Notes: generated from the letters alone by a model not told the origin. A stretch of DNA of 64,000 nt from Flavobacteriales bacterium (GCA_019638085.1 JAHBUL010000009.1:124001-188000); one strand, 5' to 3'; positions 25,254 to 34,258 are shown, counted from the stretch's first letter. Numbers and translations are program-made.

Positions 25254-26770
25254 AAAAGATCATCGTAGTGCATGATCCAAAGGCCTTCAAATTGGGGGCA
25301 CCGGGGGTGGAAGTTGTCTCCAGCAAGGACTATCTGACCGACCCGCGTTTCGCGCAACTGAAGAACACACGGATCTTCAACCTGGCGCGCAGCTTCGTGT
25401 ACCAGAGCAGGGGTTACTATGTGAGCCTGTTGGCCGAAGCCCGGGGCCAAAAGGTGATCCCGAGCGCAAAGACCATCCTGGACCTGAAGAACCCCAGCAT
25501 CGTGAAAGTGCTTTCGCGCGACCTGGACGAGGTGATCCAGCACAGCTTGGGGCACAAGGACAAGCATGACTTCACGCTCAGTATGTACTTCGGCCGGAAC
25601 GTGAACCCCCGCTACGATAAGCTGGCGCACGAGTTGTACAAGGTATTCGAGGCCCCCCTGCTCCGGGCGCGCTTTGTAAAGGGCGAAAAATGGGAGTTAC
25701 GCTCCGTACGTCCGGTGCCATACAAGGATATAGAGGAGGAGCATATTCCCATTTTGAAGGAATTCGCAGCGGAATACTTCTCCAAGAAACGGTACGACAC
25801 AGCGCGCGAAGACCGGAGCGCATACGATCTGGCCATCTTGGTGAACCCGGACGACAAGGCCGCACCCTCCAACCGCCGGGCCATCGTGAAATTCAGGCAG
25901 GCTGCGGAGGAAATGGATTTCCGGGTGGACATCATCGGGCCGGATGGCATCGACCGCATCAGCGAATACGATGCCCTGTTCATTCGGGAGAACACCCACG
26001 TGAACAACCACACCTACCGTATGGCACGAAAAGCCGAACAGGAAGGATTGGCGGTGATGGACTCACCGGAAGCGATCCTCAAATGCAACAACAAAGTGTA
26101 CTTGGCCGAGGTGATGGAAGCCCATCATGTGCCAACACCACGCACCATGATCGTTCACAGTGAGAACCGCCACGAAGTGGGGGATCGGCTTGGATTCCCC
26201 GTGGTGCTGAAGCTGCCGGACAGCACCTTCAGCATTGGTGTAGTGAAGGCCAAGACCCCGGAGGAACTGGAGGAAAAGCTGGATGTGATCCTGGCGGAGA
26301 GCGACCTGGCCGTAGCGCAGGAATACATGTTCAGTGATTTTGACTGGCGGATCGGTGTGCTGGACGGCAAGCCGCTCTATGCCTGCAAATACTATATGGC
26401 GCAAGGCCATTGGCAGATCTACAATTGGGGCAGTTCCACCAAGCGCGATGAGACCGGCAATTTCGACACCGTGAAGGTGGAAGACTGCGCTAAACATGTG
26501 ATGGACGCTGCCCTCAAGGCCGTCCGCTCCATGGTAGGTGACCACGGCTTATTCGGTGTGGACGTGAAAGAGAAGGATGGCAAAGCTTACGTGATCGAGG
26601 TGAACGAGTGCCCGAACATCGATCACGGGATCGAGGATGTGGAACTGGGTGATGAGATCTACCGTCGCATTATCGCTTCGCTGAAGCGCACCATCGAGAA
26701 GAAGATCGGTATTGCCCCCACCCCTGCGGGGTCCGATAAGGATCGGTCGAATACCCCGGTGAAAGCATGA
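25250..26770 (+). CDS. RimK-type ATP-grasp ligase with RLAN N-terminal domain
   Basis: This is a 506-residue protein. Residues 1 to about 170 resemble the RimK-like ATP-grasp N-terminal (RLAN) domain (KIIVVHDPKAFKLG, SKDYLTDPRFAQLKN). The ATP-grasp core runs from about 210 to 490 with NNKVYLAEVMEAHHVPTPRT, FPVVLKLPDSTFSIGV, AQEYMFSDFDWRIGVLDG and the metal-binding end VIEVNECPNIDHG. Such ligases join a carboxylate, activated as acylphosphate, to an amine, often adding glutamate or another amino acid to a protein or small molecule. Stops and starts overlap by four bases on both sides. The substrate is unknown. Confidence 0.88.
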   Translation: MKKIIVVHDPKAFKLGAPGVEVVSSKDYLTDPRFAQLKNTRIFNLARSFVYQSRGYYVSLLAEARGQKVIPSAKTILDLKNPSIVKVLSRDLDEVIQHSLGHKDKHDFTLSMYFGRNVNPRYDKLAHELYKVFEAPLLRARFVKGEKWELRSVRPVPYKDIEEEHIPILKEFAAEYFSKKRYDTAREDRSAYDLAILVNPDDKAAPSNRRAIVKFRQAAEEMDFRVDIIGPDGIDRISEYDALFIRENTHVNNHTYRMARKAEQEGLAVMDSPEAILKCNNKVYLAEVMEAHHVPTPRTMIVHSENRHEVGDRLGFPVVLKLPDSTFSIGVVKAKTPEELEEKLDVILAESDLAVAQEYMFSDFDWRIGVLDGKPLYACKYYMAQGHWQIYNWGSSTKRDETGNFDTVKVEDCAKHVMDAALKAVRSMVGDHGLFGVDVKEKDGKAYVIEVNECPNIDHGIEDVELGDEIYRRIIASLKRTIEKKIGIAPTPAGSDKDRSNTPVKA

Positions 26771-27999
26771 GCGTGAAGAAACCCTTCGGTCTGTTCGAGG
26801 TCACGGGCATCGAACTGGAATACATGGTGGTAGACAGGGAGACCTTGAAGGCCAGCCCTACGGTAGACCTGCTCTTCAAGGATGTTACCGGCGCGATCAC
26901 AAGCGATGTGGAGCGAGGTGACGTGGACTGGAGCAACGAACTGGTGGCCCATGTGGTGGAATTGAAGACCGCTCGTCCCACCGAGGACATCGCTTCCTTC
27001 CGCAGGAAATTCGCCTCGGAAGTAAGTGCCATCGATACCGTATTGGCCAAGCGCGGCCTGATGCTGCTCCCCACCGCGGCCCATCCCCTCTTCGACCCCT
27101 TTACGGAAACCGTGATCTGGCCGCACGACAACAACGACATCTACGCGCTCTACAACCGCATCTTCGATTGCCGGGGCCACGGCTGGAGCAACCTTCAGAG
27201 CGTTCACCTTAACCTGCCCTTCGCCAACGATACGGAATTCGCCAAGCTGCATACCGCTATCCGGCTACTGCTTCCGATCATTCCCGCGCTCAGCGCCAGC
27301 TCGCCGATACTCGATGGCAAGCCTACCGGGCACATGGATGCCCGCATGGAAGCCTACCTGCGTCACCAAGAGCGCCTCCCCCAGCTGATGGGTGCGTTGA
27401 TCCCCGAAGCGGTGCTCAACCAGGAGGAATACTATCGCGAGGTCTTCGGACCGATCGGAAAAGCCCTTGCGCCTTTCGATCCAGATGGCATCATGGACCA
27501 CCAGTTCGCCAATTCGCGCGGGGCAATCGCCCGCTTCGACCGCAACGCCATCGAGATCCGTGTGGTGGATATCCAAGAGTGCCCAAGTGCCGACCTCGCC
27601 ATTGCGGAACTGATCGTGGAAACGCTGAAGGCATTGGTGGACGAACGCTGGGCAAGCAACTACCTGCAGCGCGCCTGGCATCAGAATGACCTGCTCTCCA
27701 TCTTCAAGGAGGTGATCAAAGCAGCCGGGGATACGCCCATCACGCGCAAGGAATTCCTGCTCATGTTCAACATGCATCGTGAGCAAGCCACCGCGAATGA
27801 GCTGTGGAAACACATATTCCATGAAGTGAGTCATGGAATGAGCACCAATGCTCAAGCCAGTATCATGCATATACTGGATCACGGCTGCTTGGCCCGGCGC
27901 ATCCTCGCCAGAACAGGCGCAGAACCCGATCCAGAGCGGATAATAGCTGTGTACAAGGAATTGGCACTCTGCCTGCGGGAAGATCGGCAACTGGCATGA
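26767..27999 (+). CDS. Glutamate-cysteine ligase family 2 (GCS2) enzyme
   Basis: This is a 410-residue protein of the GCS2/YbdK carboxylate-amine ligase superfamily, with TGIELEYMVVDRETL at the N-terminus, later LQSVHLNLPFANDTEF and SRGAIARFDRNAIEIRVVD. The family is related to glutamine synthetase and forms amide bonds via acylphosphates. Together with the RimK-like ligase it gives the operon two independent amide-forming activities. It need not make gamma-glutamylcysteine. Four-base overlaps bind it tightly to both neighbours. Confidence 0.88.
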   Translation: MSVKKPFGLFEVTGIELEYMVVDRETLKASPTVDLLFKDVTGAITSDVERGDVDWSNELVAHVVELKTARPTEDIASFRRKFASEVSAIDTVLAKRGLMLLPTAAHPLFDPFTETVIWPHDNNDIYALYNRIFDCRGHGWSNLQSVHLNLPFANDTEFAKLHTAIRLLLPIIPALSASSPILDGKPTGHMDARMEAYLRHQERLPQLMGALIPEAVLNQEEYYREVFGPIGKALAPFDPDGIMDHQFANSRGAIARFDRNAIEIRVVDIQECPSADLAIAELIVETLKALVDERWASNYLQRAWHQNDLLSIFKEVIKAAGDTPITRKEFLLMFNMHREQATANELWKHIFHEVSHGMSTNAQASIMHILDHGCLARRILARTGAEPDPERIIAVYKELALCLREDRQLA

Positions 28000-28688
28000 C
28001 CGTGCTGTTCCTCAGTTGCGAGCATGGCGGCAATGAGGTGCCGCAGGAACTGCAGTCCTGCTTCATCGGTCATGCCGATGTACTGGAAAGCCATCGTGGG
28101 TTGGATATCGGTGCGCTGGACCTCTTCCAGCGGTTGGTTCCTGTGGCCGAAGAGACCACCTCCGCCACACTTTCCCGCTTATGCATTGAACTGAACCGTT
28201 CGGAAGGACACCCGCAGCTTTTTTCCGTTTACACCCGAACACTGGATCCAGCGCGCAAGGCAGAGCTTCTTGCCTTCCATCGTAGCTATTGGACCAACTT
28301 CGGCGAGCGGATACAAGCGCGGATCAGCGTAGAACAGGAAGTGATGCACGTGGCCGTACACAGCTTCACACCGGTATGGGATGGCGTAGTGCGGACCGTG
28401 GACATCGGCCTCCTGTATGATCCCGCCCGAAGCGACGAACGTTCGTTCTGTATGGCTTGGCGGAAGGCACTTTCAACACGCTTGCCTCAGCTAACGATCC
28501 GGATGAACCAACCCTATAAAGGTGTTTCCGATGGTTTTCCCACGGCATTGCGCAAGATCTTTCCTGCTCATTATGGGGGAATAGAGTTGGAGGTGAACCA
28601 ACGTTTCGCACCCAACGGCCTCATGGAGCCGAGCGTCGCGCAGGCGGTGAAGGACAGCCTTGCAGAAGTAATGGCCACCTATCAGTGA
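27996..28688 (+). CDS. N-formylglutamate amidohydrolase-like enzyme, last gene of the cluster
   Basis: This is a 230-residue protein of the FGase family: LSCEHGGNEVPQEL holds a likely zinc-binding His/Glu, VHSFTPVWDG is the conserved HSFTP motif, and IELNRSEGHP and GIELEVNQRF are also typical. FGases hydrolyse N-formylglutamate in histidine breakdown, but no hut gene is here, so it more likely cleaves an amide made by the operon's ligases or removes an N-acyl group. It overlaps the GCS2 gene by four bases. Confidence 0.85.
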   Translation: MTVLFLSCEHGGNEVPQELQSCFIGHADVLESHRGLDIGALDLFQRLVPVAEETTSATLSRLCIELNRSEGHPQLFSVYTRTLDPARKAELLAFHRSYWTNFGERIQARISVEQEVMHVAVHSFTPVWDGVVRTVDIGLLYDPARSDERSFCMAWRKALSTRLPQLTIRMNQPYKGVSDGFPTALRKIFPAHYGGIELEVNQRFAPNGLMEPSVAQAVKDSLAEVMATYQ

Positions 28689-28808
28689 CCAGTGGAGGCT
28701 TGGCAACTTGGCCCCAGCCAGAGCACTGACCGTTCGTGATCCCGCTCAGTTCATACCAAATTTAAGAATCGCAATTTCGCGCCCTCATCCTTCAATCTTC
28801 CGCATTGC

Positions 28809-30152
28809 ATGCGCTCCATCCTTCTTCTCGGCGCCGGCCGCTCGGCATCCTCCCTGCTCAAGTACTTGATCGACCATGCCAAGGCACAGGAATGGCACAT
28901 CACGGTAGCGGAGCGCGACATCGCCCTGGCCACTCGTTTGACGCAGGGCAGTGAGGAAGTGGCCAAGGCCGTGGAACTGGATGCCACCGATGCCAAGAAG
29001 CGTGCAGCACTGATAGCCACGCATGATCTGGTGATCAGCATGCTACCCGCCTTCATGCACATGGATGTACTGAAGGACTGTCTACGGCTGAAAAAGAACG
29101 TGATCACCCCGAGCTATGTCCCCGATGCGCTCTGGCCGCTGGATGCTGAATTCAAGAAAGCGGGCCTGATCGTGTTGAACGAGATGGGTGTGGATCCGGG
29201 GATCGACCACATGAGTGCCATGCGCATCCTGGACGACCTGCGCTCGAAAGGCGCTACGATGGAAGCCTTCGAAAGCTATTGCGGTGGTCTGGTAGCGCCG
29301 GAAAGCGATGATAATCCGTGGGGCTATAAATTCAGCTGGAACCCTCGGAACGTGGTACTGGCAGGGCAAGGGAATGCGGCCAAGTACATCCATAACGGCG
29401 AATTGAAGTACATCCCCTATCACAAGCTCTACCAACACACCACACGTGTGCAGCTCACGGACCTCGGCAGCTTTGACGGATATGCGAACCGGGATTCCTT
29501 GAAGTATCGCGAACCGTACGGCATCAGCGACATTCCAACCATGAAGCGCGGCACGTTACGCAAGGGGGGATACTGCGAAGCGTGGGACGCCTTTGTGCAA
29601 CTGGGCTGCACGGAGGACGGCTTCGCCATGGAGCTGCCTGCCACTGCTACCTGGGCCGACTACGTGCTCTCCTTCCTCCCGGAAGAGGCGACCAAAGAGA
29701 ATCTACACGTATCACTCGCGAACTACTTGGGTATCGCCCCGGACGGTCCAGTGATCAAGCGACTCCACTGGCTGGGTCTTTTCGGCAACGGCGCCATCGG
29801 CAAAGCGGGCCTTTCGCCGGCCGCCACCTTGCAGCGATTGCTGGAGAAAAAATGGCAGCTCGGCCCGGACGACAAGGACATGCTGGTGATGTGGCATCGG
29901 TTCCGGTACTCGCTGGACGGCGGAAGCAAAGAGCTGCAGGCTTCCTTGGTGGTAAAGGGCTTGAACACCACGTACACCGCCATGGCACAGACCGTGGGCC
30001 TGCCGATGGGTATCGCTGCGAAATTGCTGCTGAACGGTAGGATCAGCGATCGCGGTGTGCTGCTCCCGTTGAAACCAGAGCTCTATGACCCTATCCTCAA
30101 TGAGCTTGCATCACTTGGCATTGCCTTTACCGAGCGGGAAGAAGCGCTCTAA
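28809..30152 (+). CDS. Saccharopine dehydrogenase family oxidoreductase
   Basis: This is a 447-residue protein. Its N-terminal Rossmann domain begins SILLLGAGRSASSLLKYL, and the middle holds NEMGVDPGIDHMSAM and ESYCGGLVAPESDDNPWGYK, which match the saccharopine reductase/dehydrogenase type active in lysine metabolism. It interconverts saccharopine with lysine or with aminoadipate semialdehyde plus glutamate. Its position just after the amidoligase cluster (120 bp gap) may be coincidence. It overlaps the convergent TrmN6 gene by four bases. Confidence 0.88.
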   Translation: MRSILLLGAGRSASSLLKYLIDHAKAQEWHITVAERDIALATRLTQGSEEVAKAVELDATDAKKRAALIATHDLVISMLPAFMHMDVLKDCLRLKKNVITPSYVPDALWPLDAEFKKAGLIVLNEMGVDPGIDHMSAMRILDDLRSKGATMEAFESYCGGLVAPESDDNPWGYKFSWNPRNVVLAGQGNAAKYIHNGELKYIPYHKLYQHTTRVQLTDLGSFDGYANRDSLKYREPYGISDIPTMKRGTLRKGGYCEAWDAFVQLGCTEDGFAMELPATATWADYVLSFLPEEATKENLHVSLANYLGIAPDGPVIKRLHWLGLFGNGAIGKAGLSPAATLQRLLEKKWQLGPDDKDMLVMWHRFRYSLDGGSKELQASLVVKGLNTTYTAMAQTVGLPMGIAAKLLLNGRISDRGVLLPLKPELYDPILNELASLGIAFTEREEAL

Positions 30153-30859
30153 AAGTGCAGATCCAAGTCGCTGAGCAAGGCCCGATATTCCGGACTGAAT
30201 TCACCGGGCACCAGTTGCACGTTCAATTCCGAGAGTTCCTCCGCTTGATCGAACTTCCTTGAAAATTCCAGCAGCACACGCTTGGGGAGCTTGTTGGCCA
30301 TGAAGTACACGAGGCATTTTCGCGAGGGATTGAACCGGCGTGAGGCCGCCAGAGCGATCACCTCCGCCAGGCGATCTGTCGGAATGATCATCGAAATGCG
30401 GCCATTCATCGCGCACCGGACATCCATCGCCTCCATCAGCTCGGTGATGGTCAGGGAGAGATCGTGCTTGGCCACAGCCTTACGGACATCGGCCGAAGGC
30501 AGGTAACGTGAATAAAAGGGTGGGTTGCAGAGCACCAGATCGTAATGGTCCTTGCATGCCCATTGCCGAATATCACCTTGATGGATGTTGATCCGATCAG
30601 GCCATGGACCGGCCGCGACGTTCTCCATCGCTTGTTCGGCGGAGGCAGGGTCGATCTCCACTGCATCGATCATAGCGTTCGGATTTCGCTGAGCGGCGAT
30701 CAAAGCCAATAAACCGGTTCCGGTCCCGATATCCAGAATACGCTCGGCAGGAGTGTATTTCGTCCATGCACCCAGGAGCAAACCGTCCGTTCCCACCTTC
30801 AAGGCGCAACGATCCTGCCGGATGGTGAACTGCTTGAAACGAAAATAGGCGTTCGCCAT
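30149..30859 (-). CDS. trmN6: tRNA1(Val) (adenine(37)-N6)-methyltransferase
   Basis: This is a 236-residue class I methyltransferase (YfiC/TrmN6). It opens FRFKQFTIRQDRCALKVGTD, followed by motif I RILDIGTGTGLLALIAAQ, and by the N6-adenine catalytic motif CNPPFYSRYL. It uses SAM to methylate A37 of tRNA-Val in E. coli. The gene ends by overlapping the convergent saccharopine dehydrogenase gene, and lies 17 bases downstream of rimM on the same strand. Confidence 0.9.
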   Translation of the reverse strand: MANAYFRFKQFTIRQDRCALKVGTDGLLLGAWTKYTPAERILDIGTGTGLLALIAAQRNPNAMIDAVEIDPASAEQAMENVAAGPWPDRINIHQGDIRQWACKDHYDLVLCNPPFYSRYLPSADVRKAVAKHDLSLTITELMEAMDVRCAMNGRISMIIPTDRLAEVIALAASRRFNPSRKCLVYFMANKLPKRVLLEFSRKFDQAEELSELNVQLVPGEFSPEYRALLSDLDLHF

Positions 30860-30876
30860 GCCGACAAGGGGACCTC

Positions 30877-31422
30877 TTACATGCTCCGGTACAGATCCAC
30901 CAATCCTGCTGGTGTCCGTACTACCAAGTATCCCGTATCGAGGTCGATCCCGGTGATCACATCATCCACGATGGGGATCAAGATCTCCTGATCACCCTTG
31001 CGCACCACCATCACGGGATGATCCTCCGTGCCTTCCGTTCCGGTGATCTCACCAAGCTCCCCGTATTCTTCATCCAATACGTGCATCCCGATGAGTTCCT
31101 CCGGATCGAGGTTCTCTTCTTCCTCTTCTGCTTCCTGCTCGAACTGCTTTTGTCCAGGCGGTGCATAGACCTCGCAATTCACTAGAAAGCTTCCCGCCTG
31201 GGGATCATTGATGTCCTCGAACTTCACCACAGCACCAACACGGGGATGCTCACGCATATGACTCACATGGAACGGCACGCGGAGTCCATCGATCTCTGCA
31301 AAGAGCACACCCAAGGACAACACCTCCTCGAAAGCGGCATTCGCCAGCTGGAAGGAAAGTTCTCCGCGATGGCCCCACGGCTTCCCCAACCTTCCAAGAT
31401 GCTGCAGTTTGCTCAAGTCCAT
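30877..31422 (-). CDS. rimM: Ribosome maturation factor RimM
   Basis: This is a 181-residue protein. The N-terminal RimM domain begins LQHLGRLGKPWGHRGELSFQ; the C-terminal PRC-barrel part contains LIGMHVLDEEYGELGEITG and EILIPIVDDVITGID. RimM helps 16S rRNA processing and 30S head assembly and binds S19. Between the domains there is an acidic linker (EQEAEEEEENLDPEE). ATG 31422 (MDLSKLQHLG) is used; an earlier in-frame ATG at 31464 would begin within the terminator stem. rpsP lies directly upstream, the usual order. Confidence 0.93.
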   Translation of the reverse strand: MDLSKLQHLGRLGKPWGHRGELSFQLANAAFEEVLSLGVLFAEIDGLRVPFHVSHMREHPRVGAVVKFEDINDPQAGSFLVNCEVYAPPGQKQFEQEAEEEEENLDPEELIGMHVLDEEYGELGEITGTEGTEDHPVMVVRKGDQEILIPIVDDVITGIDLDTGYLVVRTPAGLVDLYRSM

Positions 31423-31470
31423 TTCGCCGGTGAAAGTAGATCCCTCGAAGGCACGGACCTGCACAAAGAA

Positions 31471-31503
31471 AAAGGCCCGCCCCCATTTCGGGATCGGGCC
31501 TTT
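31471..31503 (-). terminator. Terminator or attenuator between rpsP and rimM
   Basis: Nine-base perfect arms (31495-31503 and 31471-31479) are followed on the minus strand by CTTTG-like T-rich sequence. It sits 19 bases after the S16 stop, so rimM expression depends on readthrough or a separate promoter. Confidence 0.75.
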
Positions 31504-31521
31504 CGTTGATCAGCTTTTGAA

Positions 31522-32130
31522 CTACTCCTTCTCGGCAGTATCGCCTTCGGCCGAAGCAGTAGGTTCACTTGCCTCGGGAGTTGCTTCTGGAGCAGCTTCG
31601 GCAGTGGCCTCTGGGGTTGGTTCCGTACCAGCCTCCGGAGCGGCCTCACTTTCGGCAGCAGCCGGAATGGATGCGGCAAGCTTGGCGGTCAAGGCATCGG
31701 CACGGTCGTGCGACTTCTTGGTCTCCAATGCCAAACGCTCCTTGAAGGCCGTAGCAGCGCTTACCTCCAAGTTCTCGCGTTTTGCTTCGATCTTGGTCTT
31801 CTTATCGTTCAACCAAGTATCAAAACGGCGATCGGCCTCTTCCTGGTCGAAAGCACCTTTCTTCACACCGTTCTGCAGGTGGTTCTTGTACACCACGCCG
31901 CTGTAGCTCAGGATGGCACGGGCCGTATCGCTGGGCTGCGCACCTTTTTGGAGCCAGTCCATCGCCCTATCGCGGTCCACCTCTACCAAGGCGGGATTGC
32001 GGTTGGGGTCATAGGCACCGATACGTTCGATGTATTTGCCATCGCGCGGGGCGCGCTGGTCAGCCACTACCAAATGGTAGTATGGCTTGCCTTTCTTGCC
32101 TTTTCTCTGAAGGCGGATGCGGGTCGGCAT
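31522..32130 (-). CDS. rpsP: Small ribosomal subunit protein S16 with long acidic tail
   Basis: This is a 202-residue protein. The S16 core (residues 1 to about 80) reads PTRIRLQRKGKKGKPYYHLV, then RDGKYIERIGAYDPN and DTARAILSYSGVVYKNHL. The family core is about 80 residues, so more than half of the protein is extension: a lysine/glutamate-rich helical stretch, then a low-complexity tail made of alanine, glutamate, proline and threonine. Extended S16 is common in Bacteroidota. The transcript probably starts with a hairpin about 35 bases upstream. Confidence 0.95.
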   Translation of the reverse strand: MPTRIRLQRKGKKGKPYYHLVVADQRAPRDGKYIERIGAYDPNRNPALVEVDRDRAMDWLQKGAQPSDTARAILSYSGVVYKNHLQNGVKKGAFDQEEADRRFDTWLNDKKTKIEAKRENLEVSAATAFKERLALETKKSHDRADALTAKLAASIPAAAESEAAPEAGTEPTPEATAEAAPEATPEASEPTASAEGDTAEKE

Positions 32131-32149
32131 GTCGCGTTGTTTTTTAAAT

Positions 32150-32178
32150 CCCCTTTTCGTTAAGGGGTTGCAAATGTC
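32150..32178 (-). promoter_or_regulatory. rpsP promoter region (GACATTTG) and 5'-terminal leader hairpin
   Basis: On the minus strand GACATTTG (32178-32171) resembles the -7 motif. About seven bases further the transcript would begin near CCCCTT (32167-32162), which pairs with AAGGGG (32155-32150) over a six-base loop. The start codon is at 32130. The layout mirrors that of rpmE2. Confidence 0.45.
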
Positions 32179-32474
32179 GGCATTTCCTTCGAATTGACAA
32201 ACGAAGACGGGAAAGGGTATCTGAGCACATGGGCGATCGGTTCCTGTAGAACAGGAGTTCGAACCTCGGACCGTGGGGCGCTCGTGAGGCGGATGGCCTT
32301 AGGACCGTATAGGAATTCCCACTTTGAGGTACCTTCGCGGCAATCGGGACTGAAAGTGGCATACGATCCGTGATCTGCACACGGACCGTTTGTGATCAGG
32401 CAGGGCCCTGAAAAGGATCCCGCCGCGTTCAGTTGACCACTTTTCAGGAACCTTGAACATTTATTCAACCCAAC
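32179..32474. other. Intergenic region between rpsP and the DksA-like gene
   Basis: No gene is supported in these 296 bases. A TACCTTCG motif at 32330-32337 on the plus strand could be a promoter for the DksA-like gene with a leader of about 130 bases. GAACCTTG near 32450, about 20 bases before the ATG, is a second candidate. Confidence 0.35.
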
Positions 32475-32924
32475 ATGGGAAATACACCCCTGACATCCAA
32501 ACCGCGCTATTCGGCGGCTGAGCTACAAGAGTTCGAAACATTGATCCACGCCAAACTTGCCCAAGCGGAGGAAACACTCCGCTTGGACAAGGACTCGTTG
32601 ATGCGCCTATCGGCAAACAGCACGGACGACACCTACCTCGGCCAATCCGAGTTGGAGGATGGCACGGCGATGATGGAACGCGAAGATCTGACGCGCTCCG
32701 TAGTGCGCCAAGAGAAGTTCATTGGTCAATTGAAAGGTGCCTTAGGCCGGATCCGTACCGGAGATTACGGGGTGTGCCGGGCTACCGGTCAATTGATCCC
32801 GAAGGAGCGTTTGCGTTTGGTGCCCCATGCTACACTGACCGTGGAAGCTAAGAACACACGCCCCGAGCCGAGGCCCGAGCCAAAGCAAACGGGCAGGGTG
32901 CAGTCGGAGACCGAGGAGGATTGA
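32475..32924 (+). CDS. TraR/DksA-family protein without zinc-finger cysteines
   Basis: This is a 149-residue protein. A coiled-coil region (residues about 15-85) is followed by the DksA-type segment GRIRTGDYGVCRATGQLIPK and RLVPHATLTVEAK. The canonical four-cysteine zinc site is reduced to one cysteine, with the fold's other residues kept, as in other Bacteroidota members. DksA proteins enter the RNA polymerase secondary channel and tune transcription with ppGpp. The C-terminal 20 residues are basic and proline-rich. It is probably functional despite zinc loss. Confidence 0.85.
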   Translation: MGNTPLTSKPRYSAAELQEFETLIHAKLAQAEETLRLDKDSLMRLSANSTDDTYLGQSELEDGTAMMEREDLTRSVVRQEKFIGQLKGALGRIRTGDYGVCRATGQLIPKERLRLVPHATLTVEAKNTRPEPRPEPKQTGRVQSETEED

Positions 32925-33067
32925 TCGCGCCTGCTTCCCTGCTTCGCCGTGATCATGCGCCAATACAGGGTCAGACTCTCCTGCTTTGCCGCTAAAACGG
33001 GGTCTTGGTGAAGGCGATACAGGCTATCGCGACATGCCTGTGATGATCCTCTTGAATACCGCAAGAC

Positions 33068-33286
33068 TCACTTCTTGCTTTCCTCCTTGATGCCGATGCG
33101 CCGTGCTTTTCGCTCAGCCGCTTCACTCATATCCTTTCTTCCTTCCTTGCCCGGGGTCTTGCTTCCGACTGTGGATTGAGGACGGTTGCCCGTTGCAGGC
33201 TTGGCTCGTTCCATCTGCTCAGGCAAAAGGATGGCACCATGCTCGTCCTTGCGCGGTTCCTGTTTTTTATTCTTCGTGGCTTCCAT
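33068..33286 (-). CDS. Hypothetical small hydrophilic protein
   Basis: This is a 72-residue, strongly charged protein (MEATKNKKQEPRKDEHGAIL, later KTPGKEGRKDMSEAAERKAR) with no hydrophobic segment. It looks intrinsically disordered, like small stress or DNA-associated proteins. The start at ATG 33286 is chosen because residues encoded further upstream are unlike the rest. I do not recognise the family. Confidence 0.5.
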   Translation of the reverse strand: MEATKNKKQEPRKDEHGAILLPEQMERAKPATGNRPQSTVGSKTPGKEGRKDMSEAAERKARRIGIKEESKK

Positions 33287-33490
33287 TGTGAGATGGGATT
33301 TTGACCTGAATACCCTCCTAATAATATGCCGGAACAAAGGCTTTCGTACGGACACCATGGCCTTACAGGATGTTCACCACTTCCCAGTCTCCATCCGATC
33401 ATCGCCCCCCGTGGAGAATTCGCCACAGTTCCGGGTCGGGCTATCGCCGTATCACTGCTCGATCTGAGCGAAAGGCGCTAACCTTGTATC

Positions 33491-34258
33491 ATGAAGTTCC
33501 TGCGTTTCCTTCCCTTGCTTTTGATCCTACAGCCACTCGCGGTTCATGCGTGGGGCGCCACTGGACATAGAACTGTAGGCGCCATAGCTGAAAAGCACCT
33601 GTCGAAAAAGGCCCGCAAGGCGGTGCATCGCATTCTTGGCGATGAATCCATGGCGATCGCCTCCACGTGGATGGATGATGTGCGCAGCGATCGCAAGTAT
33701 GCGTTCACAAGGGATTGGCATTGGGTGACGATCCCTGATGGAAGCACGTACGCCGCAGCGGAGAAGAACCCCAATGGGGACGCGGTGGAGGCGATTGGCC
33801 GAATGGTGGAGGGCTTGAAGAGCGGAACACTTTCCAAGGAGGAAGAGGTCGTCAATCTGAAGGTCCTGATCCATTTGATCGGCGACCTGCACCAGCCGTT
33901 ACACGTAGGTCGGGGGGATGACAAAGGAGGCAATGCGTTCCAGGTGCAATGGTTCAATAAGGGTTCCAACTTGCACCGCGTCTGGGACAGTGGGATGATC
34001 GACCATAGCCAGTTGAGCTACTCGGAGCTGGCGATCAGTGTGGACCGTTCCACGGCGAAGCAAATGACCGATTGGGCGCGGGGCGATGCTGCCAGCTGGG
34101 CACAGGAGAACTTGGCCTACCGGGAGCAGATCTATCCATCGGAGGCCGGTGCGGAATTAGGCTATGAGTACCAGTACTTGAACTGGCCGTTGGTGGAGCA
34201 ACAACTCCAGAAAGCCGGGATCCGTTTGGCAGGGGTGCTCAACTCGATCTTTGGCTAG
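33491..34258 (+). CDS. Secreted S1/P1-type nuclease
   Basis: This is a 255-residue protein. The signal peptide ends at VHA, leaving Trp as residue 1 of the mature protein (WGATGHR), which is required because the amino-terminal Trp ligates zinc in S1/P1 nucleases. Other zinc ligands lie in WMDDVRSD, RDWHWV, HLIGDLHQPLHVGRGDDKGG and NLHRVWDSGMIDH. It cleaves single-stranded nucleic acids and 3' nucleotides outside the cytoplasm. TAACCTTG ends four bases before the ATG, indicating a short leader. Confidence 0.93.
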   Translation: MKFLRFLPLLLILQPLAVHAWGATGHRTVGAIAEKHLSKKARKAVHRILGDESMAIASTWMDDVRSDRKYAFTRDWHWVTIPDGSTYAAAEKNPNGDAVEAIGRMVEGLKSGTLSKEEEVVNLKVLIHLIGDLHQPLHVGRGDDKGGNAFQVQWFNKGSNLHRVWDSGMIDHSQLSYSELAISVDRSTAKQMTDWARGDAASWAQENLAYREQIYPSEAGAELGYEYQYLNWPLVEQQLQKAGIRLAGVLNSIFG

